Source: Pseudomonadota bacterium (GTDB taxonomy: Bacteria > Pseudomonadota > Gammaproteobacteria > Burkholderiales > Rhodocyclaceae). From it: a stretch of DNA of 64,000 nucleotides. How positions within the stretch are numbered: the first letter of the stretch is position 1; every line of letters starts with the position of its first letter. Made by a program: the position numbers and the translations under genes. A model generated the notes under the pieces. The model saw nothing but the letters and a program-made list of their open reading frames with translations. It was not told the origin of the DNA and did no database searches. The stretch is from the NCBI GenBank assembly GCA_018262195.1, contig JAGTRS010000010.1:1-64000 (forward strand), in the 5' to 3' direction. Below are positions 48,722-57,544 of the stretch, one piece after another.

Positions 48722-48919
48722 TCAGGCATCCTCAGGGATCTTGTCCATCAGGCCTTCGAGACGCTCGCGTGCAGCGGTCATCGTCTGGCGCAGATGCAGT
48801 CGCTCAGCCTCGGCGGCGACCATCTGATTTCGCAAAACCTCATTCTCGGCACGCAACTGGTGAACCAGCGCGACGACCTGTTCGATTTTGGCTTCGAGCG
48901 TTTCTAGTTCGACATTCAT
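48722..48919 (-). CDS. ZapB-like coiled-coil protein
   Basis: A 65-aa, almost wholly coiled-coil protein (ELETLEAKIEQVVALVHQLR). Such short proteins upstream of zapA are thought to act like ZapB in cell division. The ATG at 48919 is used; no ribosome site is visible, and a strong promoter places the transcript start within a few bases of this ATG, so the mRNA may be leaderless. Confidence 0.83.
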   Translation of the reverse strand: MNVELETLEAKIEQVVALVHQLRAENEVLRNQMVAAEAERLHLRQTMTAARERLEGLMDKIPEDA

Positions 48920-48927
48920 GGGGCGCA

Positions 48928-48956
48928 CTATAGAGGGAAAAATGCCGCGTGGTCAA
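48928..48956 (-). promoter_or_regulatory. Sigma-70 promoter of the zapB-zapA-ssrS group
   Basis: On the minus strand TTGACC (48956-48951) and TATAGT (48933-48928) are 18 bp apart. The start would be near 48921, only about 2 nt before the zapB-like ATG at 48919. Confidence 0.7.
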
Positions 48957-49050
48957 GGACTAAGCCTTTATTATCAAAGTGGTTTATAGATATCCATCGG
49001 TGCATTGCTGATGCACTGCAGCATTGATGCATGTAGAATGCGCCCCGTCT

Positions 49051-49228
49051 CAGGTGCTGCGTACGGAATCTCCAAGCGCAGTTAAACGGGAAAGCGGTGC
49101 GTCTCCAAGGAGACCAAGCCGCTGCTGCCCCCGCAACGGTAAGCAAGTGCGGGCGCGTCACAGAGCCACTGGGTTTCAACCTGGGAAGGCGACGCGTCAA
49201 AACTTGCGAGCCCGGATACCGGCCTGGA
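49051..49228 (+). promoter_or_regulatory. Cobalamin riboswitch 1
   Basis: Conserved elements in order: AGGTGCTGCG at the start, GTTAAACGGGAA, the B12-box GCCGCTGCTGCCCCCGCAAC, GCCACTGGG and the closing GAGCCCGGATACCGGCC. It is the leader of the first TonB receptor gene. A hairpin GGCA...TGCC just before the AGGAGG ribosome site suggests control of translation: bound cobalamin would block it. Confidence 0.95.
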
Positions 49229-49346
49229 ACACAAAGCGGAAGTGCCACGGGGTGGTGGCGCCGGTTCCTGTGACCAGCCCTCTCCCCTGCAATTCCTTTT
49301 CGATGCATTCCGGCATGCGGGGACGCCTGCCAGGAGGGGAAAATCA

Positions 49347-51506
49347 ATGAAAAACCATCTGCGACCCATCGCCTTGGGTCTGATCGCGGCCTTCGGCCAT
49401 CCCATCTCTGCTGTTGCCGAGCAATCGCTGGAACCCATAATCGTTACTGCGAGTCGTGGTCCGCAACTGCTTGAACACGCAACCGGCGAAACCGTCGTCA
49501 TTGGCAGCAAGGAAATCGAAGCGCGGAAATCGGATCGCCTTACGGACATTCTCAACAATACAGCCGGCGTCTTCGTTTCCTCCGGTAAAGGCCCATTGCA
49601 AACAGCGCCGGGATTCGCATTGCGCGGCATACCGAGCGATCGGCGCGCCCTTGTGCTGCTCGACGGCATCCCGATGACCGATGGCTACGCCGGCAGCGTC
49701 CTGCTTGGTGGCATCCCGACCGAATCGATTCGTCAGGCCGAAGTTCTCTTTGGCCCGATGTCGTCACTCTACGGCGGCAATGCGATGGGTGGCGTGGTCA
49801 ACTTCGTCACCCGCATGCCGACCCGCACTGAGTTCGGTTTCAATATCGGCTACGGCGATGCTTTCGAGTCGGGCAAGGCGCCAGCCGATGTCCAGAAAGC
49901 CTACGTTTACGCCGGGACGCGACTGGAAAACGGCCTGGCAATCCGCTTCACCGGCAACTGGGCGCAGACCAATGGCTACCGCAGCGAATGGGTTACCGGC
50001 AGCCGGCCGGCCAACTCAAACGGTGCCATCCCGACCAGCACGGAACTCGGTGCCAGCACCTATCTGCTCGGCCAGAAAGGCGACAACACCTGGAGCGAGC
50101 AGGGCGCCTCGCTGAAACTGGAACAGCGCGTCAGCACCGACACCACCTGGCGGGCCGGCTGGCTGCTGCAGGACTACCGCTACGGCTACGCAGCCCCGGA
50201 ATCCTTCGTGCGCAGCAACACCACAGGTGCTCCGATCTACAGCGTCTCCTTTGCCGGCGGCGACAGCAACTACAGCCGCCAGATCTTCCATGCCGGCTTC
50301 GACACCAAGTTGGGCATCGGCCAACTCAACGTGCTGGCCAGCCACACTGAGGTGACGACCAATTCCTTCATCATTGCCACGACCGGAACGGCCTTCGGCG
50401 GCCCCGGCCGCATCAGCGACAGCCCGTCGGAGTCGACAACCTTCGACACCTACTGGAACGCCTCGCTCGGCTCCCACGACCTCACCGTTGGCTACGCCTA
50501 CCGTCAGGACTCTGCAGATACGAAGGACTACACCCTGAGCAATTGGGGAAACCCGGAATCCAAGACCGGTCTGTATTCGACCGCCGCTGGAAAAATGTCC
50601 CTGCATGGTGCCTACCTTCAGGACAACTGGCAGATCGCGCCGAACCTGACCTTGCAGGGCGGCCTGCGCTACGACCACTGGCTCAACGCCAATGGTCAAA
50701 GCACCGACCCCTCGGGCATCTATAGCCATGCCGAGCGGACCGCGTCGGCCTGGAGCCCAAAGCTCGGTGCCTCGTGGCGCGTCACCGATGCCTTTACGCT
50801 GCGTACCTCGGCCGGCAAGGCATTCCACGCCCCGACGGTGTATGACCTGTATCGTAGTTCGTCGTTGTCCACCTACAACATCAGCGCCAACCCGGCACTG
50901 GAACCGGAAACCGTGAAGTCCTGGGAGGTAGGCGGTGACTGGCGCGCCTGGAACGGCGGCGAAATCAGGGCCACCTATTTCGACAATGAAATCGACAACC
51001 TGATCTACCTCGGCCCGCGCAAACCCGGCCCGGGCGGCAAGGACGTACGACTGCGCATCAATGCCGGCAAAGCGCGGACCAACGGGCTCACGTTCAGCAT
51101 CAGCCATCGTTTTGATGCCGACAACCGGGTCTTCGCCAACCTGACCTACACGCACAGTGAAATGCTGGAAAACAGTGCCTCGCCTGCTTCGGTCGGCAAG
51201 CGCCTGACCGGCCTGCCGGAAAAGCAGGCCAGCCTCGGCTTCGAGACCCGTTACAGCCACTGGTTGCTATCCACCAGTGGCCGGTACGCCAGCAAGCAGT
51301 ACGCCGATGACACCAATGCCGATGGCGCCGTCGGGGTGTACAAAGCCTACGACGCCTATTTCGTGGTCGACAGCAAGCTGAGCTACCGCTTCAACAAGGA
51401 ACTGACCGCCTCCCTGGCCGTCAGCAACCTGCTCGACCGCAACTACTTCTCCTATTACGCCGCTCCGGGCCGCGCCTGGTTCGCCTCGCTGGCCTACAAC
51501 TACTGA
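49347..51506 (+). CDS. btuB: BtuB-type TonB-dependent receptor 1
   Basis: A 719-aa outer membrane receptor with a signal peptide ending near SAVAE, a TonB box PIIVTAS, a plug domain (DRLTDILNNTAGVFV, LRGIPSDRRALVLLDGIPM) and a beta-barrel ending in AYNY. The riboswitch upstream points to cobalamin or a related corrinoid as substrate. The ATG at 49347 has AGGAGG ahead; a longer frame would start inside the riboswitch leader. Confidence 0.93.
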   Translation: MKNHLRPIALGLIAAFGHPISAVAEQSLEPIIVTASRGPQLLEHATGETVVIGSKEIEARKSDRLTDILNNTAGVFVSSGKGPLQTAPGFALRGIPSDRRALVLLDGIPMTDGYAGSVLLGGIPTESIRQAEVLFGPMSSLYGGNAMGGVVNFVTRMPTRTEFGFNIGYGDAFESGKAPADVQKAYVYAGTRLENGLAIRFTGNWAQTNGYRSEWVTGSRPANSNGAIPTSTELGASTYLLGQKGDNTWSEQGASLKLEQRVSTDTTWRAGWLLQDYRYGYAAPESFVRSNTTGAPIYSVSFAGGDSNYSRQIFHAGFDTKLGIGQLNVLASHTEVTTNSFIIATTGTAFGGPGRISDSPSESTTFDTYWNASLGSHDLTVGYAYRQDSADTKDYTLSNWGNPESKTGLYSTAAGKMSLHGAYLQDNWQIAPNLTLQGGLRYDHWLNANGQSTDPSGIYSHAERTASAWSPKLGASWRVTDAFTLRTSAGKAFHAPTVYDLYRSSSLSTYNISANPALEPETVKSWEVGGDWRAWNGGEIRATYFDNEIDNLIYLGPRKPGPGGKDVRLRINAGKARTNGLTFSISHRFDADNRVFANLTYTHSEMLENSASPASVGKRLTGLPEKQASLGFETRYSHWLLSTSGRYASKQYADDTNADGAVGVYKAYDAYFVVDSKLSYRFNKELTASLAVSNLLDRNYFSYYAAPGRAWFASLAYNY

Positions 51507-51562
51507 CAGGGAGCTATCTCGCTGTTATTCAAGCATTCCGCCATGTAAAATGGCGGTTGTTA

Positions 51563-51742
51563 CAGGTGCTGCGCGCGGAATCTCCAAGCGCAGTTAAACG
51601 GGAAAGCGGTGCGTCTCCAAGGAGACCAAGCCGCTGCTGCCCCCGCAACGGTAAGCAAGTGCGGACGTATCACAAGGCCACTGGGTGACAACCTGGGAAG
51701 GCGATGCGTCAAAACTTGCGAGCCCGGATACCGGCCTGGAAC
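51563..51742 (+). promoter_or_regulatory. Cobalamin riboswitch 2
   Basis: It has the same elements as riboswitch 1. An 89-nt block (51576-51664) is identical to 49064-49152, and the closing part is also almost identical. A hairpin CCGGCAGCG...CGCCTGCCGG ends just before the ribosome site AAGGAAG of the second receptor gene. Confidence 0.95.
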
Positions 51743-51851
51743 ACCAACGGAAGTGCCATCGGCTTGGCGACTGCTCCAGCAAGCAGTCAGGCTCCGGCGC
51801 TTTTCCTCAACGTATTCCGGCAGCGGGGACGCCTGCCGGGTAAGGAAGAAC

Positions 51852-53819
51852 ATGCATCCACCTTTCAAACTATTGGCAGCCCTGCCTGCACTCGCCATCT
51901 CGGCCGCCATCGCGCAGCCGGATTCCCGACTCGATACGGTTGTTGTCACCGCAACGCGTTTTGCCGAAAAAGTACCGGCGGTCGCCGGCAACATCAGCAT
52001 CATTTCCCGGGAAGACATTCGCACCTCGGCCGCCCGGAGCATTCCGGACCTGCTGAAGAACAGTGCAGGCGTCTCGGTGACGCCGCTGTACGGCAACATG
52101 GGTATCGATGCCACCGTCGACCTGCGCGGCTTTGGCGACACAGCTGCTGGCAATACGCTGGTCCTGATCGACGGCCAGCGCATGAATCCGATCGACATGA
52201 GTGCCATCGACTGGTCGATCATTCCCCTGGCCAGCATCGAGCGCATTGAAATCATGCGTGGCGCGGGCACCGTGCTTTACGGCGACCGGGCAACGGGCGG
52301 TGTGATCAACATCGTGACTGACAAATCAGCACGCAATTCGGCATCTGCCTCGCTCGGCTTTGGCAGCTTCAATTCCCAGACCGTGGATGGCGAAATCTCG
52401 GTCGGCAGTAACGAAGGCTATGCCAGCCTGAAAGCGCATTATGCGGATACCGATGGCTGGCGCAAGAACAGCCAGGCCGACCAGAAATCGCTGGGCGGAC
52501 GTCTGGGCTGGGCCTTTTCGCGAGTTGATCTATTCACCGACTTTGCGCTTTATAGCGAAAGTTCAGGCGCCCCGGGCTCGATCGCCGAACGGATTTACCG
52601 GACCGATCCGAAGCAGGCACGCAACCCGCTCGATACCCAGCGCAAGGACGGCTACCGCGTGCGTCCGGGCGTCGCCGTCCAGTTCAGCGACAGCCTGCGT
52701 TTCGAGGCCGAAGTTTCGGTGGACCATGCCGACCAGCATTTCGAGAATTTTTCCTTTGGCAGCGTCGCTGACCGGCAGCGTGACATGGTGTCGCTGACCC
52801 CCCGTGTGCGCTGGGCACACGGACTGGGCCAACTGAAGAGCGAGACCGTACTCGGCGCCGACTACTATTCGGGAACCGTGACCAACACCTACTCGTCGTA
52901 CGCCAACAATCGTGCCGAACAGGATAGCACGGCGGCTTATCTGCAGAACACGACGGGGTTGACCGACCGCCTTGCGATGACCTTGGGCGCCCGCACTCAA
53001 CGCATGAAGCAGCGCGCCGAGCAGGAGGCCTACCCGGCGTACTTCATGCCCGCCATGACCGGCACCGGCGAACGCTCGCGCAGCGCCTGGGACGCAGGCC
53101 TGGCCTACGGCGCCGACGGCTGGCGCGTCTACGGAAAGCTCGGAACGACCTTCCGTTTTGCCAACACCGATGAACTGTTCGGTTATGACGCGCTGTCCGG
53201 CCGCACCGTGTTTGCGGGCGACCTCAAGCCCCAGCACGGCACCGTCCGGGAAGTGGGTGGCAGCATCGTACGTGGCCCGGTTTCGCTTCAGGCGAGCGCC
53301 TACCAGATCAATCTTGAAGACGAGATCGGCTACGACGGGGCGCAGGGCGCCAATGTCAATTTCGACCCGACCCGGCGGCGTGGCCTGGAGACAGAAATAG
53401 CCTGGCGCATGACCCCAACGCTGAAATCCCAGCTGGCGTACACCTACACCAATGCCGAGTTCCGCGAAGGCCGCTATCAGGGTAAATCCGTGCCGATGAT
53501 CCCGAACAACAAGGCATCCCTGCGTCTCAACTGGGATGGCGGCCGGATCGGCAACTACGGCATTTCCACCAATTACACCGGCGACCGTCGTTACAGTGGC
53601 GACTATGCCAACACGCACAAGATGCTTTCCGGCTATACCACGGTGGACCTGCTGGCCGACTGGAAGAGCGGACCCTTCACCCTGTCGGCACGCATCCTGA
53701 ACGCCACCGACAAGCACTACGCGCCGTACGCCCTGTATTCGACGGCGCGCAGCGACTATTTCTACTACCCGGGCGAAAGACGCAGCTTCTTCGTCAGCCT
53801 CCGCTACGACTTCAAGTAA
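51852..53819 (+). CDS. btuB2: BtuB-type TonB-dependent receptor 2
   Basis: A 655-aa receptor with a short signal peptide (MHPPFKLLAALPALAISAAI), TonB box DTVVVTATR, plug (SIPDLLKNSAGVSV, VDLRGFGDTAAGNTLVLIDG) and a barrel ending RYDFK. It is only distantly like receptor 1, so this is not a simple copy. btuC begins at the next base after its stop, so receptor and ABC transporter are one unit under riboswitch 2. Confidence 0.93.
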   Translation: MHPPFKLLAALPALAISAAIAQPDSRLDTVVVTATRFAEKVPAVAGNISIISREDIRTSAARSIPDLLKNSAGVSVTPLYGNMGIDATVDLRGFGDTAAGNTLVLIDGQRMNPIDMSAIDWSIIPLASIERIEIMRGAGTVLYGDRATGGVINIVTDKSARNSASASLGFGSFNSQTVDGEISVGSNEGYASLKAHYADTDGWRKNSQADQKSLGGRLGWAFSRVDLFTDFALYSESSGAPGSIAERIYRTDPKQARNPLDTQRKDGYRVRPGVAVQFSDSLRFEAEVSVDHADQHFENFSFGSVADRQRDMVSLTPRVRWAHGLGQLKSETVLGADYYSGTVTNTYSSYANNRAEQDSTAAYLQNTTGLTDRLAMTLGARTQRMKQRAEQEAYPAYFMPAMTGTGERSRSAWDAGLAYGADGWRVYGKLGTTFRFANTDELFGYDALSGRTVFAGDLKPQHGTVREVGGSIVRGPVSLQASAYQINLEDEIGYDGAQGANVNFDPTRRRGLETEIAWRMTPTLKSQLAYTYTNAEFREGRYQGKSVPMIPNNKASLRLNWDGGRIGNYGISTNYTGDRRYSGDYANTHKMLSGYTTVDLLADWKSGPFTLSARILNATDKHYAPYALYSTARSDYFYYPGERRSFFVSLRYDFK

Positions 53820-54797
53820 ATGCCCACCCGCCAGCGCGCCTTCCTGATCCTCACCAGCCTCTGCCTGTTGGCAGTGGTGAGTATCGGCCTGGCGTTGACG
53901 GTGGGCAGTTTCAAGGTTTCCTATGGCGAAGTGCTGGCAGCGCTGCTCGGCCACGAAGGCGGCGGCGGTGACGTGGTGCTGCAGCTTCGCCTGCCGCGCG
54001 CCATTGCCGGCTTTGCCTGCGGCGGACTGCTGGCGCTGGCCGGCGCGCTGATGCAGGTGCTGTTGCGCAATCCGCTGGCAGATCCTTACGTACTGGGCAT
54101 TTCCGGCGGCGCCGGGGTAGGGGCGATGTTTGCCATCCTGATCGGCCTGCCGGTGCTGGGCATTGATGGACTGGCCTTTGCCGGGGCACTTGGGGCGATG
54201 TTCATCGTTTTCGGGCTGGCCCATGGCGATGGCAGCTGGACCCAGACCCGCCTGCTGCTGACCGGCGTTATCGTCGCCGCCGGCTGTGGCGCCTTGGTTG
54301 CGTTGATGCTGGCCATCGCTGAAGAACACAAGCTGCGCGGCATGCTGTTCTGGCTGATGGGTGACCTCGGACAAAGCACCCAGTGGTGGCCGGCACTGCT
54401 GGCGTTGGTCGTGGCTTTGGCTTTATCCATGCCCTTCGCCCGCGAACTCAACCTGCTGTCGCGCGGCATGATGCAGGCGCAGGCACTGGGGGTTGCGGTG
54501 ACCCGTCTGCGTTACGCGATTTATCTGCTGGCCTCCCTGGCTACGGCGGCGTCGGTGACCACCGCCGGCTCGATCGGTTTTGTCGGACTGGTCGTACCGC
54601 ACCTGGTGCGACTGGCCACCGGCAACGACCAGCGCCTGCTGCTACCGGCCTCCGTGCTGGCCGGCGGTTCACTGCTGGTACTGGCCGATACGCTGGCCCG
54701 GACACTGATCGCCCCCCAGCAGTTGCCAGTCGGCGTACTGACCGCACTGATCGGTGTGCCGGTCTTCCTTTTCCTGTTGTCGAGGCAGCCGAAATGA
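53820..54797 (+). CDS. btuC: FecCD-family ABC permease, cobalamin uptake
   Basis: A 325-aa permease of the BtuC/FecCD family with about ten segments and the motifs LPRAIAGFACGGLLALAGAL and NPLADPYVLGISGGAGVGA. It starts directly after the receptor stop. With the ATPase at 54794 it moves B12 across the inner membrane. No periplasmic binding protein (BtuF) is seen nearby. Confidence 0.93.
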   Translation: MPTRQRAFLILTSLCLLAVVSIGLALTVGSFKVSYGEVLAALLGHEGGGGDVVLQLRLPRAIAGFACGGLLALAGALMQVLLRNPLADPYVLGISGGAGVGAMFAILIGLPVLGIDGLAFAGALGAMFIVFGLAHGDGSWTQTRLLLTGVIVAAGCGALVALMLAIAEEHKLRGMLFWLMGDLGQSTQWWPALLALVVALALSMPFARELNLLSRGMMQAQALGVAVTRLRYAIYLLASLATAASVTTAGSIGFVGLVVPHLVRLATGNDQRLLLPASVLAGGSLLVLADTLARTLIAPQQLPVGVLTALIGVPVFLFLLSRQPK

Positions 54798-55567
54798 GCC
54801 GTCCGCTGCTCGAAGCCCATCAGCTACGCGTCGAAATTGGCGGAACGACAGTGGTCGACCACCTGGATTTCGCCGTGGCAACCGGCGAGCGGGTAGCCAT
54901 TCTCGGTCGCAACGGCGCCGGCAAATCGACCCTGCTGTCCACGCTGGCTGGCCTGCGCAAGCCGGCCGGCGGTGCGGTCTTGCTGGATGGTGAGGATGCC
55001 GCGCTGATGCCGCCGCGTCAGGCCGCCTTGCAACGGGCTTGGCTAGGACAGTTCCAGAACGATCCCTTTGGCTCGACCGTGCTGGAAACAACGCTGACCG
55101 GCCGCCATCCTCACCTTGGTCGCTGGGATTGGGAATCAACCCACGACGCTACATTGGCACGTAGCGCGCTGAAAGCGGTGGGGATGGATGGCATGGAATC
55201 TCGGCAGATTCACACCCTCTCCGGCGGCGAACGCCAGCGGCTGGCGATCGCCACGCTGCTGACGCAGGCGGCACCACTTTATCTACTCGACGAGCCGCTG
55301 TCGCATCTCGACCTCAACCACCAGATGGCCGTGCTCGAACTGTTCGCCGGAACGGTCCGCGACTGCGGCGCCGGCGTCATCATGGTTCTGCACGACCCGG
55401 CCCTAGCCCACCGCTTCTGTGATCGGGCGCTACTCGTCTTCGGCGACGGCCGCACCGAAATCGCGCCGGTCGACGACATCCTGACGGCCGAAACGCTGTC
55501 TGACCTTTACGGCTATGGCCTGCGACAAATCGAAGATCGCGGCCATCGCTGCTTCATTCCGGAATAA
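54794..55567 (+). CDS. btuD: ABC transporter ATPase, cobalamin uptake
   Basis: A 257-aa ATPase with Walker A GRNGAGKST (near 38-46), signature LSGGERQRLA and Walker B LYLLDEPLSHLD. The ATG at 54794 overlaps the permease stop by 4 bp; the longer frame upstream is a shadow of btuC. Confidence 0.94.
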   Translation: MSRPLLEAHQLRVEIGGTTVVDHLDFAVATGERVAILGRNGAGKSTLLSTLAGLRKPAGGAVLLDGEDAALMPPRQAALQRAWLGQFQNDPFGSTVLETTLTGRHPHLGRWDWESTHDATLARSALKAVGMDGMESRQIHTLSGGERQRLAIATLLTQAAPLYLLDEPLSHLDLNHQMAVLELFAGTVRDCGAGVIMVLHDPALAHRFCDRALLVFGDGRTEIAPVDDILTAETLSDLYGYGLRQIEDRGHRCFIPE

Positions 55568-55570
55568 AAA

Positions 55571-56161
55571 ATGAGCATCACGCACGAAGAACGCATGCAG
55601 AAAAAGAAAGCCGTCATCGACACCAAGATCGAGGCGGCGCAAGAGGAACGAGGGGTACTCGTCATCAACACCGGCAATGGCAAAGGCAAGTCCAGTGCGG
55701 CCTTCGGCGTCGTCGCCCGCGCCCTCGGCCATGGCCTGAAGGTCGGCGTCGTGCAGTTCGTCAAAGGCCGTTCGGATACTGGCGAAGAAGCCTTCTTCCG
55801 CCACCAGCCCAACGTGCAATGGCATGTCGGCGGTGAGGGCTTCACCTGGGAAACCCAGGACAAGGACCGCGACGCCAAGGCCGCACAGGCCGCCTGGGAC
55901 ATTGCCTGCGGCCACCTGGGCAACCCGGACATCGGCCTCGTCGTTCTTGATGAAATGACCTACGCCTTCAAGTATGGCTGGCTGGATCTCGACACCGTCA
56001 TCGCCAAGCTGCTCTCCCGCCCCCGGATGCAGCACGTCATCATCACCGGCCGCGCCGCCCCGCAAGCCCTGCGCGATGCTGCCGACACGGTCAGCGATAT
56101 CGGCATGGAGAAGCATGCCTTCCAGAGCGGCATCAAGGCCATGCCCGGCCTCGAATTCTGA
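55571..56161 (+). CDS. cobO: Cob(I)alamin adenosyltransferase (CobO/BtuR)
   Basis: A 196-aa CobA/CobO-type enzyme that adds the adenosyl group to corrinoids. The P-loop is NTGNGKGKSSAAFG near residues 33-46, and LDEMTYAFKYGWLD is the family block. The product AdoCbl is the cofactor of the mutase encoded at 28243. Its stop TGA shares a base with the next ATG. Confidence 0.95.
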   Translation: MSITHEERMQKKKAVIDTKIEAAQEERGVLVINTGNGKGKSSAAFGVVARALGHGLKVGVVQFVKGRSDTGEEAFFRHQPNVQWHVGGEGFTWETQDKDRDAKAAQAAWDIACGHLGNPDIGLVVLDEMTYAFKYGWLDLDTVIAKLLSRPRMQHVIITGRAAPQALRDAADTVSDIGMEKHAFQSGIKAMPGLEF

Positions 56162-57444
56162 TGCCGTCCTGTCCCGCCTTACTGATCGCCGCCCCCGCTT
56201 CCGGCCAGGGCAAGACCACCATCACCGCTGCACTGGCCCGGCTCCACGCCCGTCAGGGACGCCGAGTCACCGTCTTCAAGTGCGGCCCTGATTTCCTTGA
56301 CCCGCAGATTCATGCGATGGCCAGCGGCCGCCCCTGCCAGAACCTCGACCTCGGGATGTGCGGCGAGGCCGATGCGCGCTGGAGACTGGCCCGCGCGGCG
56401 GCCGATTCCGACCTGATCCTGATCGAAGGCGTCATGGGCCTTTTCGACGGCCAACCTTCGGCCGCTGACCTTGCCGAACGCTTCGGCATTCCGGTCATGG
56501 CCCTGATCGACGCCGGCGCCATGGCCCAGACCTTCGGCGCCGTCGCTCATGGTCTGGCTACCTACCGGCCCAACCTGCCTTTCGCAGGTGTGTTGGCCAA
56601 CCGGGTCGGCAGTGAGCGCCACACCGAGATGCTGCGCAACAGCCTGCCGGCCAGCATGGGCTGGTTCGGTGCCTTGCCGCGCTCGGCAAACAGCCTGCCT
56701 GAACGCCACCTCGGCCTGTTACAGGCGGCCGAGATCACCGATCTGGAAGCCCGCCTAGACCATCTGGCTGACTCATTGGCCGCCAGCGCCACTGTCGACC
56801 TGCCCCAACCGGTATTGTTTGAAGACTTCGCACCACCGGTCATCCAGCCGCTGCTCGCCGGCCAACGCATCGCCATTGCCCGCGATGCAGCCTACGGTTT
56901 CATCTATCCGGCCAACCTGGAAATGCTGGCCGCACTTGGCGCCGAACTGCGCTTTTTCTCCCCGGTCAGCGGCGAGGACTTGCCCGAATGCGATGCGGTC
57001 TGGCTGCCCGGCGGCTACCCGGAGTTGCACGCCGACGCACTCAGCCGGCACACGGGCCTGTGGCAGGCGCTGAAAAGCCATGTTGCAGCAGGCAATCCCC
57101 TGCTTGCCGAATGCGGCGGGATGATGAGCCTGTTCGAGGAAGTCGTCGACAAGACTGGTATCAGCCATCGCTTCGGCGGGCTGCTGCCCGGCCGCTCGGT
57201 CATGCAGCAACGCCTGGCTGCCCTTGGCACCCAGTTCGCCGAACTCCCTGAGGGGCTGCTCTCTGGCCATACCTTCCATTACTCGAAGAGCGAAACCCCG
57301 CTTGTCCCGCTGCTTCGTGCCCAGACCGCAGACGGACGCGAGGGCGAAGCCATCTATCGACAAAATAGACTGACTGCCTCTTATGTGCACTTCTACTTTC
57401 CGTCCAATCCAGTAGCGACAGCAGCACTATTCAATCGCGGATGA
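56161..57444 (+). CDS. cobB: Cobyrinate a,c-diamide synthase (CobB/CbiA)
   Basis: A 427-aa amidotransferase with an N-terminal synthetase domain (P-loop APASGQGKTTITAAL near 10-24) and a C-terminal class I glutamine amidotransferase domain (LAECGGMM with the Cys nucleophile near residue 318; HFYFPSN at the end). It amidates cobyrinate side chains a and c. Other cobalamin biosynthesis genes are not in the window. Confidence 0.93.
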   Translation: MPSCPALLIAAPASGQGKTTITAALARLHARQGRRVTVFKCGPDFLDPQIHAMASGRPCQNLDLGMCGEADARWRLARAAADSDLILIEGVMGLFDGQPSAADLAERFGIPVMALIDAGAMAQTFGAVAHGLATYRPNLPFAGVLANRVGSERHTEMLRNSLPASMGWFGALPRSANSLPERHLGLLQAAEITDLEARLDHLADSLAASATVDLPQPVLFEDFAPPVIQPLLAGQRIAIARDAAYGFIYPANLEMLAALGAELRFFSPVSGEDLPECDAVWLPGGYPELHADALSRHTGLWQALKSHVAAGNPLLAECGGMMSLFEEVVDKTGISHRFGGLLPGRSVMQQRLAALGTQFAELPEGLLSGHTFHYSKSETPLVPLLRAQTADGREGEAIYRQNRLTASYVHFYFPSNPVATAALFNRG

Positions 57445-57544
57445 AACTTCGGTTTTCTCGAACTGTCACACAGGGACAAGATAATTTTTCAGCAACAGTA
57501 AACCGCTACACTACGAGTTGTAACTTTTCCACCCGGAGACAAAC

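Noticed and set aside
49051..51742. The second riboswitch as an assembly duplicate of the first
   Set aside because: Flanking sequence and the receptor genes differ clearly, and bases differ outside the 89-nt core.
52563..54374. A 603-codon minus-strand frame opposite receptor 2 and btuC
   Set aside because: Antisense to strongly supported genes and without motifs.
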